A stretch of DNA of 64,000 nucleotides from NCBI RefSeq assembly GCF_002374835.1, contig NZ_NWVD01000007.1, forward strand, positions 107,118-171,117. The letters run 5' to 3'. Below the pieces are notes generated by a model that had not been told where the DNA came from, ran no database searches, and saw only the letters and a list, made by a program, of their open reading frames with translations. The stretch comes from Sphingomonas ginsenosidimutans. GTDB lineage: Bacteria; Pseudomonadota; Alphaproteobacteria; Sphingomonadales; Sphingomonadaceae. Each line of letters opens with the position of its first letter. Within the stretch, counting starts at the first letter, position 1. This document shows positions 22,937-32,090 of this stretch, piece by piece. The translations under genes were made by a program, and so were the position numbers.

Positions 22937-23587
22937 ATGACCATCAGCCCGGTCGACTTCGCGAGCCTGTTATGCTCGCGCTTGTGCCACGACCTCCTGT
23001 CGCCGATCGGCGCGATGAGCAACGGGCTGGAACTGCTGGCCGATGAAACCGACCCGGCGATGCGCACCCGCTGCCTGGAACTGCTCAGCGAAAGCGCGCG
23101 GGCGTCGGCGAACAAGCTGAAGTTTTTCCGCCTGGCGTTCGGCGCGGCGGGCGGCTTCGGCGAGCGGGTGGACATGCGCGAGGCGCGCGGCGCGGTCGAG
23201 GGGCTGCTGGCGGAGAACAAGCGGCTGACGCTGCAATGGGCGGTGGAGGAAGCCGAGCTGCCCAAGGCGGCGGTCAAGGTACTGCTGAACCTGGCGCTGA
23301 TCGCCGGCGATACATTGGTGCGCGGCGGCACGGTGACGATCGGGACCGAGGAAGGCGAGCATACGACCGAGATCGTACTGCGCGCGGAGGGGCCGCGCGT
23401 GATCCTGGACCCGGACCTGCGCGCCACGCTGACCGACGGATCGGGCGGCGAATCGGTGACGCCGCGTGCGGCCGCCGCGTTCCTGGTCCATGCGATCGTC
23501 GCGGATGCCGGCGGATCGGTGATGGTCACCGATCCGGTGGACAACACGCTGCTGTTCGGTGCGACGCTGCCGTCGCGGTTGGCGTGA
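22937..23587 (+). CDS. chpT: Histidine phosphotransferase ChpT
   Basis: A 216-residue homodimeric phosphotransferase. The helical N-terminus carries LLCSRLCHDLLSPIGAMSNGLELL, where the histidine (about residue 18) in C-H-D-L is the phosphorylation site of ChpT proteins. The C-terminal half is a degenerate HATPase-like fold without the ATP-binding N and G boxes. In Caulobacter, ChpT passes phosphate from CckA to CtrA and CpdR. It starts 8 bp after the JAMM gene and is followed on the same strand by the che genes, a neighbourhood seen in sphingomonads. Confidence 0.85.
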   Translation: MTISPVDFASLLCSRLCHDLLSPIGAMSNGLELLADETDPAMRTRCLELLSESARASANKLKFFRLAFGAAGGFGERVDMREARGAVEGLLAENKRLTLQWAVEEAELPKAAVKVLLNLALIAGDTLVRGGTVTIGTEEGEHTTEIVLRAEGPRVILDPDLRATLTDGSGGESVTPRAAAAFLVHAIVADAGGSVMVTDPVDNTLLFGATLPSRLA

Positions 23588-23670
23588 CGAAACCGGGGTT
23601 ACAGCCGCGGTAAAGGCGGTCTTAACCCCCACCATGCCAGGACCGGAGCGAACGGACGCGACGGGACCGC

Positions 23671-25983
23671 ATGGACGACCTTCTTCAGGAATTCATTGCC
23701 GAAACGCGCGAGACGCTGGAGGCGCTCTCGGGTGAGATCGTGGGGTGGGAGGCCGACCCGCGCGACCGCGCGCGCCTGGACGCGATCTTCCGCTTCGTCC
23801 ATACCATCAAGGGTAGCTGCGGGTTCCTGGACCTGCCACGGCTGGCAAGGCTGAGCCACGCGGCAGAGGACACGCTGGCATCGGTGCGCAGCGGCGAGCG
23901 CATGCCCGACGCCGCGTTGGTCAACGCGATCCTGGCGATCATCGACCGCATCGGCGAGATCGTGGAGGCGATCGATGCCGATGCCGCCGTGCCGGAGGAT
24001 GGCGAGGAGGCGCTGATCGCGGCGCTGGAAAATGGCACGCCGGTGGAGGCGGTGCCGATTGTCGACGTCGCGCCGAGCGTGCCGGCGAACGGCGATCGCC
24101 GCGCGGCGAGCGGGCCGCGTGCCGGCACCCGATCGGTGCGGCTGTCGGTCGACCTGCTCGACCGGATGATGAGCGGCGTGTCCGACATGGTGCTGGCGCG
24201 CAACCAGCTGGGCCGGCATTTGCGCCAGATCGACGACCCGCGGCTGGAGGCGATGCTGGAGCGGCTGAGTATCTCGGTCGACGACCTGCGCGATATCGTG
24301 ACGCGCACCCGGATGCAGCGCGTGGAAGGGCTGTTTTCCGCGCTGCCGCGGCTGGTGCGCGACGCCGCCCATGCCGCCGGCAAGACGGTCAACCTGGTGG
24401 TCGAGGGCGGCGACGTCGAGCTGGACCGCGAGATGATCGAGCTGCTGCGCGACCCGCTGGCGCATATGGTCCGCAACGCGATCGACCATGGCATCGAAGC
24501 GCGGGCCGACCGCATCCTGTCGGGCAAGCCGGGGGCGGGCGAACTGCGCGTCGTCGCGCGGCAGGCCGGCAACCTCATCATCATCGAGATCGCCGACGAC
24601 GGGCGCGGCGTGGACGTCGGCGCGCTGGTCGCCAAGATGGCGCTGGCCCAGCCCTCGCGCATCGCGGCGTTGCCCGCGATGGACGAGGACGAGATGCTGG
24701 CGCTGGTCTTCGAACCGGGCCTGTCGTCGCGCGATGACGTGACGACGCTGTCCGGCCGCGGCGTGGGGATGGACGTGGTCCGCTCGAACGTCGAGCAGAT
24801 CGGCGGCCGCATCGCGCTGTCGAACCGTCCGGGGCAGGGATTGACGGTCACGCTGGAGGTGCCGCTGACGCTGGCGATCCTGAATGCGGTGCTGGTACAG
24901 GTGGCGGGCACGCGCTTCGCCATCCCGCGCCAGTCGGTGGACGAGATCGTGCAGGTCGGGCAGGGCGGCACGCGCATCGACCGCGTCGGCGGGCATGGCG
25001 CGGTGGCGATGCTGCGCGGCGAGAGGCTGTCGATGGTGTCGCTGCCGGAGGTGATCGGCATGGCGCATGGCGCCGCGTCGCCGCGCTATCTGGCGGTGGT
25101 GTCGCTGCGCCAAGGGCGGTTCGCGCTGGCGATCGACGCGGTAGACGATACGCAGGAACTGGTGGTGAAGCCCGCCGCGCCGCCGGTGATGCGCGCCGGA
25201 ATCTATGCCGGGCAGATGCTGCCCGACGACGGCGTGCCCGTCCTGCTGCTGGACTGCGCGGGGATTGCGCAGCGCGCCGGGCTGGTATTCGAGACGGTGC
25301 GCGAGCAGGTTGCCGAGACCGCGGTCGCACAGGGTGTGCCGGCGCTGCTGTTCGACGACGTCGACGGCGCGCGACGGATGATCGTTTCCGACGCGGTGGA
25401 TCGCATCGAACGCATCGAACCGGGCGCGATTCGCGCCGTTGCGGGAGGACTGTGGCTGACCGTCGAGGGGCGGTCGGTACCGGTGTGGAACGCCCAGAAC
25501 GTGCGGGCCGATACGATCGCCAAGGTGTTGCGCCTGCAACTGGACGGACAGGAACTGGCCTATCCGATCGCCGAGCCGATCGAGATACTGCCGCTGCCCG
25601 AGGAGATCGCGCCGGCGCCTGCCGACGCGGGCGGCGGCGCGGTCGCCGGGCTGGTGGTAATCGCCGGCGAGCCGATCGAGCTGATCGACCCGCTGATGCT
25701 GTTCACCGATGTGCCGGTCGCCAGCGAGCGCCCGCTGTGCCTGCTGCACGGCAGCCACAGCGCGTGGATGGAGACGTTTCTGAAGCCGGCGATCGAGCAA
25801 TCGGGCTATCGCGTGGTGCGGACGCTGCCGCCGGGCGAGCGCGCGGCGGTCGCGCTGGCGATCGAGGAGGAGGCGGACACGGCGCCGTGCCCGGCGATCC
25901 GGCTAAGCCGGACGCGCGGGCAGCCGCTGTACCGTTATGACCGCGCCGCGCTGGTCGCCGCGCTGAAGGAGCATCGCGCGTGA
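23671..25983 (+). CDS. cheA: Chemotaxis histidine kinase CheA
   Basis: A 770-residue kinase. Hpt domain: RFVHTIKGSCGFL with the phospho-accepting His44. Dimerisation domain near residues 150-220. HATPase with HMVRNAIDHGIE (N box), EIADDGRGVD and GRGVGMDVV. A CheW-like domain follows to about residue 530. The last ~240 residues form an extra part: a second CheW-like region and a degenerate receiver-like tail without a clear phospho-aspartate. No obvious P2 domain separates Hpt from the dimer region. It lies 83 bp after chpT and overlaps cheW. Confidence 0.93.
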   Translation: MDDLLQEFIAETRETLEALSGEIVGWEADPRDRARLDAIFRFVHTIKGSCGFLDLPRLARLSHAAEDTLASVRSGERMPDAALVNAILAIIDRIGEIVEAIDADAAVPEDGEEALIAALENGTPVEAVPIVDVAPSVPANGDRRAASGPRAGTRSVRLSVDLLDRMMSGVSDMVLARNQLGRHLRQIDDPRLEAMLERLSISVDDLRDIVTRTRMQRVEGLFSALPRLVRDAAHAAGKTVNLVVEGGDVELDREMIELLRDPLAHMVRNAIDHGIEARADRILSGKPGAGELRVVARQAGNLIIIEIADDGRGVDVGALVAKMALAQPSRIAALPAMDEDEMLALVFEPGLSSRDDVTTLSGRGVGMDVVRSNVEQIGGRIALSNRPGQGLTVTLEVPLTLAILNAVLVQVAGTRFAIPRQSVDEIVQVGQGGTRIDRVGGHGAVAMLRGERLSMVSLPEVIGMAHGAASPRYLAVVSLRQGRFALAIDAVDDTQELVVKPAAPPVMRAGIYAGQMLPDDGVPVLLLDCAGIAQRAGLVFETVREQVAETAVAQGVPALLFDDVDGARRMIVSDAVDRIERIEPGAIRAVAGGLWLTVEGRSVPVWNAQNVRADTIAKVLRLQLDGQELAYPIAEPIEILPLPEEIAPAPADAGGGAVAGLVVIAGEPIELIDPLMLFTDVPVASERPLCLLHGSHSAWMETFLKPAIEQSGYRVVRTLPPGERAAVALAIEEEADTAPCPAIRLSRTRGQPLYRYDRAALVAALKEHRA

Positions 25984-26423
25984 CCGATACCCTGCACCTG
26001 ATCGCGCATGTCGGCGGTTGTGGCGTGATGTTCAACACCGATCGCGTCGCATCGGTGGTGGAACTGGACCGCGCGGTGCCCGCCCCCGGTGCCGGACCGG
26101 CGGTGATCGGGCTGGCGGCGATGCGCAGCCGCGTCGCCACCGTGCTGGACGTGCGCCAGCTGCTGGGCGTGCCGCCGCGGCCCGTGGGCGACGGCGCGAT
26201 CGGCCATGCCGTGGCGACGATGGTCGACGGGCATCTGTACGCGATCGCGGTCGACATGCTGGAGGATGTCGAGGCGGTGGAGATCGCACCGCGACCGCCC
26301 GGGATGGGCGGCGCGTCCGACGCGGCGTGGGATTTCGTGTCCGGCGTGGCCGAACGCGGGCAGGAGACGTTGCTGGCGCTGGACATCGACCGGCTGGTCG
26401 CGCGTGCCGGTGCAATCGAATGA
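25980..26423 (+). CDS. cheW: CheW-like chemotaxis adaptor
   Basis: A 147-residue single-domain coupling protein that would join CheA to receptors. It shows the beta-rich CheW pattern: VGGCGVMFNTDRVASVVEL, then VIGLAAMRSRVATVLDVRQLLG and VDMLEDVEAVE. The start is GTG and overlaps the cheA stop (GTGA), so it is coupled. The sequence is short and diverged from E. coli CheW. Confidence 0.85.
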   Translation: MTDTLHLIAHVGGCGVMFNTDRVASVVELDRAVPAPGAGPAVIGLAAMRSRVATVLDVRQLLGVPPRPVGDGAIGHAVATMVDGHLYAIAVDMLEDVEAVEIAPRPPGMGGASDAAWDFVSGVAERGQETLLALDIDRLVARAGAIE

Positions 26424-26501
26424 TCGTCGGCCGCATTAACGCCAAAACAACATGTTATCGGGCATGACGCGCCGGTGTACTGAGTAAGCGGGGACCGCGT
26501 C

Positions 26502-26867
26502 ATGAAGACCTGCCTGATCGTCGATGATTCGAAGGTGATTCGGAAGGTCGCCCGCCACATCCTGGAGACGCTGGATTTCGCCGTCACGGAGGCCGCCGAC
26601 GGCCGCGAGGCACTGGAACAATGCCGGCAATCGACGCCGGACGTGGTGCTGCTGGACTGGAACATGCCGGTGATGAGCGGGATGGAATTCCTGCGCGCCC
26701 TGGGTACCGAGACGCTGTCCCACCGCCCCAAGGTCGTGTTCTGTACCACCGAGAACGGCATGGCGCACATCCGCGCCGCGATCGAGGCGGGGGCGGACGA
26801 ATATGTGATGAAACCATTCGACCGCGAAACGCTGCACAGCAAGCTGCAGATCGTCGGCGTGGCCTGA
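26502..26867 (+). CDS. cheY: CheY-like single-domain response regulator
   Basis: A 121-residue receiver domain. The acidic pocket is in CLIVDDS, the phospho-acceptor is Asp52 in LLDWNMPVMSG, and the conserved threonine-equivalent and lysine are in CTTENGM and VMKPF. It has no output domain, so it acts by binding partners, for instance a flagellar switch or another kinase. It lies 78 bp after cheW and 18 bp before cheB. Confidence 0.93.
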   Translation: MKTCLIVDDSKVIRKVARHILETLDFAVTEAADGREALEQCRQSTPDVVLLDWNMPVMSGMEFLRALGTETLSHRPKVVFCTTENGMAHIRAAIEAGADEYVMKPFDRETLHSKLQIVGVA

Positions 26868-26885
26868 TCCCCCGCCACCACGCCT

Positions 26886-27971
26886 TTGAGGCAGCCAGAC
26901 GTGCATAGCTCCCTTCCCATCCCGGATGCCGCCGCCGCTGCCGTGCCGCGGGTCCTGATCGTCGATGATTCGGCGGTGGCGCGCGCGGTATTGTCGCGGT
27001 TCGTGACGTCGGAGGACCGCTTCGCGCTGGCCGCCGCGGTGCCGGATGCGCGCCGTGCGCTGGAGTTCCTGTCGCGGGAGCGGGTCGACGTCATCCTGCT
27101 CGATCTGGAGATGCCGCATACCCATGGCATCGACGCGCTGCCGCAGCTGATCGCCGCGGGGCAGGGCGCGCGCGTGCTGGTGGTGTCGAGCGCCGCCGCC
27201 GATGGCGCCGCGGTGACGATGCGCGCGCTGGCGCTGGGCGCTGCCGACACGCTGGTCAAGCCCGCCGCCGGCGCCTTCGCCAGCCGGTTCGGCGAGGTGT
27301 TGCTGGCGCGGCTGGACCTGCTGGCGGCACCGCGGGCGGCGACGGTCGAGGCGCCGCGCCGCGCGATCCACCCGCCCGTGCCGCTGCCCGGGTTCGATGC
27401 GATCGCGATCGGCGCGTCCACCGGCGGTATCCACGCGCTGGCGTCGTTGCTGGGCGAAGTCCCCGCCGAGGTGCGCCAGCCGATCTTCGTGACGCAGCAT
27501 CTGCCCCCGGCCTTTTCCCCCTATTTCGCGGCGCAGGTTCAGATGTCGGCGCGGCGCCCGGCGGCGATCGCCGTCGATCGCACGCGCGCCGTCGCCGGCC
27601 GGCTGCTGGTCGCGCCGGGCACCGCGCATCTGACCGTCAGCGGGCGCGGGCCGGAGGATGCGCTGGTGCGCCTGTCCACCGCCGCGGTGCCCACCGGCAA
27701 CCTGCCGTCGGTCGATCCGATGTTCGCGAGCCTGGCGGCGGTCTATGGCCCGCGGCTGCTGGCGATCGTGCTGAGCGGCATGGGACGCGACGGGCTCGAG
27801 GGCGCGCGCGCGGTGCGGGCGGCGGGCGGCACCGTGCTGGTCCAGGATCGCGCGACATCGGTGGTTTGGGGAATGCCGGGCGTGGTGGCGGACGCCGGGC
27901 TGGCGCTGGCGGTGCTGCCGCCGGACGCACTGGGCCGGTCGATCGCAGCATCGGCGGATCGTGCCGCATGA
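26886..27971 (+). CDS. cheB: Chemotaxis methylesterase CheB
   Basis: A 361-residue protein with a receiver domain (RVLIVDDSAVARAV, phospho-acceptor in ILLDLEMPHTHG) joined to a methylesterase/deamidase domain. The catalytic serine is in IGASTGGI, the histidine in TQHLPPAFSP and the aspartate in LSGMGRDG. It would demethylate chemoreceptors, yet no receptor gene is in the window. Start is TTG at 26886 or GTG at 26901. It overlaps cheR by ATGA. Confidence 0.92.
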   Translation: MRQPDVHSSLPIPDAAAAAVPRVLIVDDSAVARAVLSRFVTSEDRFALAAAVPDARRALEFLSRERVDVILLDLEMPHTHGIDALPQLIAAGQGARVLVVSSAAADGAAVTMRALALGAADTLVKPAAGAFASRFGEVLLARLDLLAAPRAATVEAPRRAIHPPVPLPGFDAIAIGASTGGIHALASLLGEVPAEVRQPIFVTQHLPPAFSPYFAAQVQMSARRPAAIAVDRTRAVAGRLLVAPGTAHLTVSGRGPEDALVRLSTAAVPTGNLPSVDPMFASLAAVYGPRLLAIVLSGMGRDGLEGARAVRAAGGTVLVQDRATSVVWGMPGVVADAGLALAVLPPDALGRSIAASADRAA

Positions 27972-28852
27972 CCATGGCGGTTCAGCCGATCGATTCGGGA
28001 TGCGCGCGGCTGCTGGCGGGATTGCTGGAGCAGCGCACCGGCCAGCGGATCGCCCCGAACCGCAGCTGGCGACTGGACACCGCGTTGAAACCGCTGCTGG
28101 CGGGGCTGGCGATCCACGACGTGGACGATCTGGCGCGGCGACTGCGCGAGGGCCGTGACGAGGTGCTGGCGGACAAGGTCGTCGACCTGTTGCTGAACCA
28201 GGAAACGTCGTTCTTCCGCGACGCCGGGGTGATCGAATCGGCGGCGCAGGCGGTGGCGGTGCCGCTGGCGGCGGGCATGCCGGTGCATATCTGGTGCGCG
28301 GCCTGCGCGACCGGGCAGGAGGCGCTGTCGCTGGCGATGCTGTTCGCGGAGCGCAAGGCGGCCGAACGCTGGCCGCGAATGCCAGAGATCATCGGGACCG
28401 ACGTATCCGCCGCGGCGATCGCCCGCGCGCGGCAGGGCAGCTATTCGCAGTTCGAGATCCAGCGCGGCCTGCCGGTGCGGCGCATGATGGAGTGGTTCGC
28501 GCCGGACGGCGACGGCCAGTGGGGCGCCACCCCGGCGCTGCTGAATACGGTCACCTACCGGCGGCACAATCTGGTGGCGGAGCCACCGCCCGCGGGCCGC
28601 TATGACCTGATCCTGTGCCGGAACGTCCTGTTCTACCTGGTGCCGCGACTGCGCGAACAGGTGCTGGAGCGGCTGGCCGGCGCGCTGAAGCCGGGCGGGC
28701 TACTGCTGCTGGGGGCGGGGGAGACGGTGATAGGCCTGTCCGATCGCCTGCGCCCCAGCCGCCGCCTGCGCGGCTTCTACGAGGCGACGGGATGCCCATC
28801 CACGGCGCCGGGCGGTGCGGCGGAGGTGGCGCGAGAGGCGCAGTCGTCATAA
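27968..28852 (+). CDS. cheR: Chemotaxis methyltransferase CheR
   Basis: A 294-residue protein with an N-terminal helical CheR domain (NQETSFFRD near residue 78) and a SAM-dependent methyltransferase fold (CAACATGQEALSLAML near residue 105, LILCRNVLFYL near residue 217). It would methylate glutamates of chemoreceptors, opposed by CheB. The ATG overlaps the cheB stop. It ends the cluster. Confidence 0.93.
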   Translation: MTMAVQPIDSGCARLLAGLLEQRTGQRIAPNRSWRLDTALKPLLAGLAIHDVDDLARRLREGRDEVLADKVVDLLLNQETSFFRDAGVIESAAQAVAVPLAAGMPVHIWCAACATGQEALSLAMLFAERKAAERWPRMPEIIGTDVSAAAIARARQGSYSQFEIQRGLPVRRMMEWFAPDGDGQWGATPALLNTVTYRRHNLVAEPPPAGRYDLILCRNVLFYLVPRLREQVLERLAGALKPGGLLLLGAGETVIGLSDRLRPSRRLRGFYEATGCPSTAPGGAAEVAREAQSS

Positions 28853-28930
28853 GGAGATCGCTCGCACGGCGAAGACGCGGGGGATTGCGGGCGTGATCGG
28901 ACGGATACGGGTACAGGATCGGCGCACGCG

Positions 28931-29620
28931 ATGAAGTGCGTCGAGATGCCGTCGCCCAATTTCAACGAACGCCGGCTGCCGATCACGATGATCGTGCTGC
29001 ATTATACCGGCATGAAGACCGCGCAGGAGGCGATCGATCGTCTGCGCGACCCTGCCGCCGAGGTATCGGCGCACTATCTGGTCGACGAGGACGGCACGGT
29101 CGCGCGGCTGGTCGACGACGACAAGCGCGCCTGGCACGCCGGCAAGAGCCACTGGCGCGACATCGACGACGTCAATTCGGCGTCGATCGGCATCGAGATC
29201 GTCAATCCGGGGCACGAGCACGGCTATCGCCGCTTTCCCGAGCCGCAGGTCGATGCCGTGGTGCGACTGGTCGCGCATCTGAAGGACCGGTACGACATCA
29301 CGCGCGGCAACATCGTCGGCCATTCCGATGTGGCGCCGACGCGCAAGCGCGATCCGGGCGAGCTGTTTCCGTGGCACCGATTGTCGCGGTTGCGGCTGGC
29401 GTTGCCGCGCCCGACGAAGAACCTGATGGACCCGTTCTGGGGCGAGGCGGCATTCTGCCTGGCGCTTGAGCGGTTCGGCTATGACGTGAGCGACCGTATG
29501 GCCGCAATCATGGCATTCCAGCGGCGCTTTCGCCCCGAGTTGATCGACGGGGAGATCGACGCGGAATGCCGCATGATCCTGCTGGCGCTGCTGCTGCCGC
29601 GGCCGCAGGGCGACGATTGA
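28931..29620 (+). CDS. N-acetylmuramoyl-L-alanine amidase, AmiD/AmpD type
   Basis: A 229-residue amidase_2 enzyme. Zinc ligands are visible as the histidine in IVLHYTG, the histidine in NIVGHSDVAPTRKRDPG and the aspartate just after it; WHAG and GIEIVNPGHE are family landmarks. There is no signal peptide, so it may act in the cytoplasm on recycled muropeptides, like AmpD. The C-terminal ~70 residues look like a reduced peptidoglycan-binding helical domain (AFCLALERFGYDVSDRMAAIMAFQRRFRPE). Confidence 0.9.
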   Translation: MKCVEMPSPNFNERRLPITMIVLHYTGMKTAQEAIDRLRDPAAEVSAHYLVDEDGTVARLVDDDKRAWHAGKSHWRDIDDVNSASIGIEIVNPGHEHGYRRFPEPQVDAVVRLVAHLKDRYDITRGNIVGHSDVAPTRKRDPGELFPWHRLSRLRLALPRPTKNLMDPFWGEAAFCLALERFGYDVSDRMAAIMAFQRRFRPELIDGEIDAECRMILLALLLPRPQGDD

Positions 29621-29662
29621 GGCGGCTTCCCTAAGACGCACCCGCGCGCTAGGGACGGGCGC

Positions 29663-30061
29663 GTCAGAGGGCCGGGCGGCCGCGTCATGTAGCGATACAT
29701 GCCGAGGAAAGTCCGGGCTCCACGGAACGACGGTGGCGGGTAACGCCCGCCGGCCAAGGGCGCGAGCCCGCGGTTAGGGACAGTGCAACAGAGAGCAGAC
29801 GGCCCGCGCCTCGGCGCAGGTCATGGTGAAAGGGTGCGGTAAGAGCGCACCGCGCGCGCCGGTAACGGCCGCGGCACGGTAAACCCCACCGGGAGCAAGA
29901 CCGAATAGGGGCGGCATGGGCGCAAGCGTGTGTCCGGGGCGTGTTCCCGCCTGCTGCCCGGGTTGGTTGCTGGAGCGTGTCGGCAACGGCACGCCGAGAG
30001 GAATGGTCGCCCATCTTCCTTTTGGGAGTGGACAGAACCCGGCTTACAGGCCCTCTGACGT
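29663..30061 (+). ncRNA. rnpB: RNase P RNA (type A)
   Basis: The catalytic RNA of RNase P, which matures tRNA 5' ends. The outer stem P1 pairs gtcagagggcc (from ~29663) with ggccctctgac (to ~30060). Hallmark segments are present in order: gaggaaagtccgggctccac, acagagagcagac, ggtgaaagggtgcggtaaga and gacagaacccggcttaca. The size (~398 nt) is normal for alphaproteobacteria. It lies between the amidase and the J-domain gene. Confidence 0.95.
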
Positions 30062-30123
30062 TTCCCGTTCGCCGGGCGGTGCGCGCTTGGCGCGGGCGGC
30101 GTGCGCTCCTATGTGCGGGAGGA

Positions 30124-30672
30124 ATGGCACGTATACCCTCCCGATCGAACGACTGGGGCTTTCCCCGTTGGCGCGGCTATGGCGCCAACCGCGAAGCCAC
30201 GACCGTGCGGCTGTGCGACCGCCACGGGTGCGAAGAGCCGGGCGATTGCCCCGCGCCCAAATCCCCCAACAGCCCCGACCGCTGGTATTTCTGCCAGACG
30301 CACGCCGCCGAATATAATCGCGGCTGGAATTACTTCGAGGGGCTGTCGGCCGAGGAAGCCGCGCAGCGCGAGGCGGACGAGCGGCGCGATGCGGGCGGTT
30401 TCACCCAGTCGAAGCATCAGCAATGGGCCGGGCCGGGTGATGGCACACGCTCGCGCGACGAGATGCGCGCGCTGGAGGTGCTGGAGCTGGAGGTCGACGC
30501 GACGTTCGACGACGTGAAGCTGGCGTGGCGGCGGCTCGCCAAGTCCTATCACCCCGACGTGCGCCCCGGTGACGCGGATGCCGCGGCGCGCTTCCACGCG
30601 ATCCAGGCGGCGTATGAGGTACTGCGCACCGCCGAGGACGCGCGGACGTGGCGCCCCGGTGCGGCGGGATGA
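30124..30672 (+). CDS. J-domain co-chaperone (DnaJ-like)
   Basis: A 182-residue protein. The first ~100 residues carry cysteines in CDRHGCEEPGDCPAPKSP and FCQTHAAEYNRGWNYFEGLS, a pattern seen in a small alphaproteobacterial J-protein family. The C-terminal J domain runs from LEVLELEVDATFDDVKLAWRRLAK through the YHPDVRPGD signature (HPD) to the AYEVLR helix. It would stimulate a DnaK-type ATPase. The start ATG is close to a GGGAGG site, so an upstream start is not excluded. Confidence 0.88.
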   Translation: MARIPSRSNDWGFPRWRGYGANREATTVRLCDRHGCEEPGDCPAPKSPNSPDRWYFCQTHAAEYNRGWNYFEGLSAEEAAQREADERRDAGGFTQSKHQQWAGPGDGTRSRDEMRALEVLELEVDATFDDVKLAWRRLAKSYHPDVRPGDADAAARFHAIQAAYEVLRTAEDARTWRPGAAG

Positions 30673-30989
30673 AGGACCATGTCCGTTCCCACTGGGATGC
30701 CGCGCTGCTGGTGTGCGGCAAATGTTCGAAGAAGGTGGGCGGCGGGTTCGGGCCGAAGGGCAAGCAGTCGCTGACCAGGGCGCTGCGCGACGAGCCCGGC
30801 TTCGGCAAGGGGCGCAAGGCGACGATCGGCGTCGTCGAGACGCGCTGCCTGGGTATCTGCCCGAAGGGCGCGGTGACGCTGGTCGACAGCCGCCGGCCGG
30901 GGCGCTGGCGGATCGTGCCGGCGGGGGCGGACGTGACCGCGCTGGCGCTGACGCTGGGTCGGGAGGCGGCTGAACAGGCGGCGGAATGA
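30669..30989 (+). CDS. Thioredoxin-like [2Fe-2S] ferredoxin domain protein
   Basis: A 106-residue protein. Four cysteines are placed as C-x2-C (Cys16, Cys19 in CGKC) and C-x3-C (Cys60, Cys64 in RCLGICPKGAV), the arrangement of the thioredoxin-like [2Fe-2S] family. It may be an electron carrier; the partner is unknown. The ATG overlaps the stop of the J-domain gene (ATGA). Confidence 0.8.
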   Translation: MKDHVRSHWDAALLVCGKCSKKVGGGFGPKGKQSLTRALRDEPGFGKGRKATIGVVETRCLGICPKGAVTLVDSRRPGRWRIVPAGADVTALALTLGREAAEQAAE

Positions 30990-31049
30990 CGCCCGCGGGA
31001 TGATCGGGCGCGGGATAGCGGGGGCGGGTGCGATGCGCTACATTGCGCC

Positions 31050-32090
31050 ATGCTTCAGGCCAGTTCCGGTTATTCCGTTTCCGCCCGTCCCGCGACCGTC
31101 GCGCGGTGGCTGTACATGGTCGCGGCGCTGATCGTCGCGATGGTGATCGTCGGGGGGATCACGCGGCTGACCGAATCGGGGCTGTCGATCACGCAATGGA
31201 AACCGATCAGCGGCATCGTGCCCCCGCTGAACGATGCGCAATGGCAGGCCGAATTTGCCAATTACCAGCGGATCCCGGAATATCAGGAGCTGAACCGCGG
31301 CATGACGCTGGCCGGGTTCAAGGCGATCTTCTTCTGGGAATATGTCCACCGGCTGCTGGGGCGAGTGATCGGGCTGGCCTTTGCCGTGCCGCTGGTCTGG
31401 TTCGCGGTGCGGCGGCGGATCCCGCACGGCTATGGCCGCCGGCTGACGGCGCTGCTGGCGCTGGGCGGGCTCCAGGGGGCGATCGGCTGGTGGATGGTCG
31501 CCAGCGGCCTGTCGGTACGTACCGACGTCAGCCATGTGCGGCTGGCGGTGCACCTGGGCACCGCGCTGTTCATCCTGGCGGGGATCGTGTGGACCGCGTG
31601 CGACCTGCGCGTGCTGGCCCGCAACCCGCTGGCGCGACCGGCGCGGCTGCGCGGCGTGGCGATCGCGGCGCTGGCGGCGCTGGCGGTGCAGATCGTGTTC
31701 GGGGCGTTCACCGCCGGGCTGGACGCGGGCTATGCCTTTGCCAGCTGGCCGCTGATGGGCGATGCGCTGTTCCCCGCGAACGTGCCGATGCTGGCGCCGG
31801 CGTGGACCAATGCGGTCGACAACCCTGTGGTGGTGCAGTTCATCCATCGCTGGCTGGCGTTCGTCGCCGCCGGCGCGCTGGTGTGGCTGGCGGTGCGCGC
31901 ACGCCGCGCGGGCGCGCCGGGCGTCGCCGCGGCGGTCGTCGGGCTGGTCGCGGCGCAAATCCTGCTGGGGATCGCGACGCTGTTGACCGGCGTGCAGATC
32001 GTCATCGCGGTCGCGCATCAGGCGAATGCCGCGCTGTTGCTGATCGCCGCGGTATCGGCCGCGCATGTGGTGGGCCGCCGCGCGGCATGA
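31050..32090 (+). CDS. ctaA: Heme A synthase (COX15/CtaA type)
   Basis: A 346-residue polytopic membrane protein that oxidises heme O to heme A for cytochrome oxidase. About eight membrane helices are visible. Heme-ligand histidines fall in WEYVHRLLGRVIG and QFIHRWLAF, with further ones in SHVRLAVHLG and VAHQANAALL. The opening RWLYMVAALIVAMVIVGGITRLTESGLSITQW is diagnostic. It overlaps the next gene by ATGA. Confidence 0.95.
   Translation: MLQASSGYSVSARPATVARWLYMVAALIVAMVIVGGITRLTESGLSITQWKPISGIVPPLNDAQWQAEFANYQRIPEYQELNRGMTLAGFKAIFFWEYVHRLLGRVIGLAFAVPLVWFAVRRRIPHGYGRRLTALLALGGLQGAIGWWMVASGLSVRTDVSHVRLAVHLGTALFILAGIVWTACDLRVLARNPLARPARLRGVAIAALAALAVQIVFGAFTAGLDAGYAFASWPLMGDALFPANVPMLAPAWTNAVDNPVVVQFIHRWLAFVAAGALVWLAVRARRAGAPGVAAAVVGLVAAQILLGIATLLTGVQIVIAVAHQANAALLLIAAVSAAHVVGRRAA

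Noticed and set aside
31028..32090. Upstream half of a 604-codon frame overlapping the heme A synthase
   Set aside because: Only its last 251 codons (from the ATG at 32087) make a normal protein with a signal peptide. The first part is out of frame with ctaA and is arginine-rich filler.
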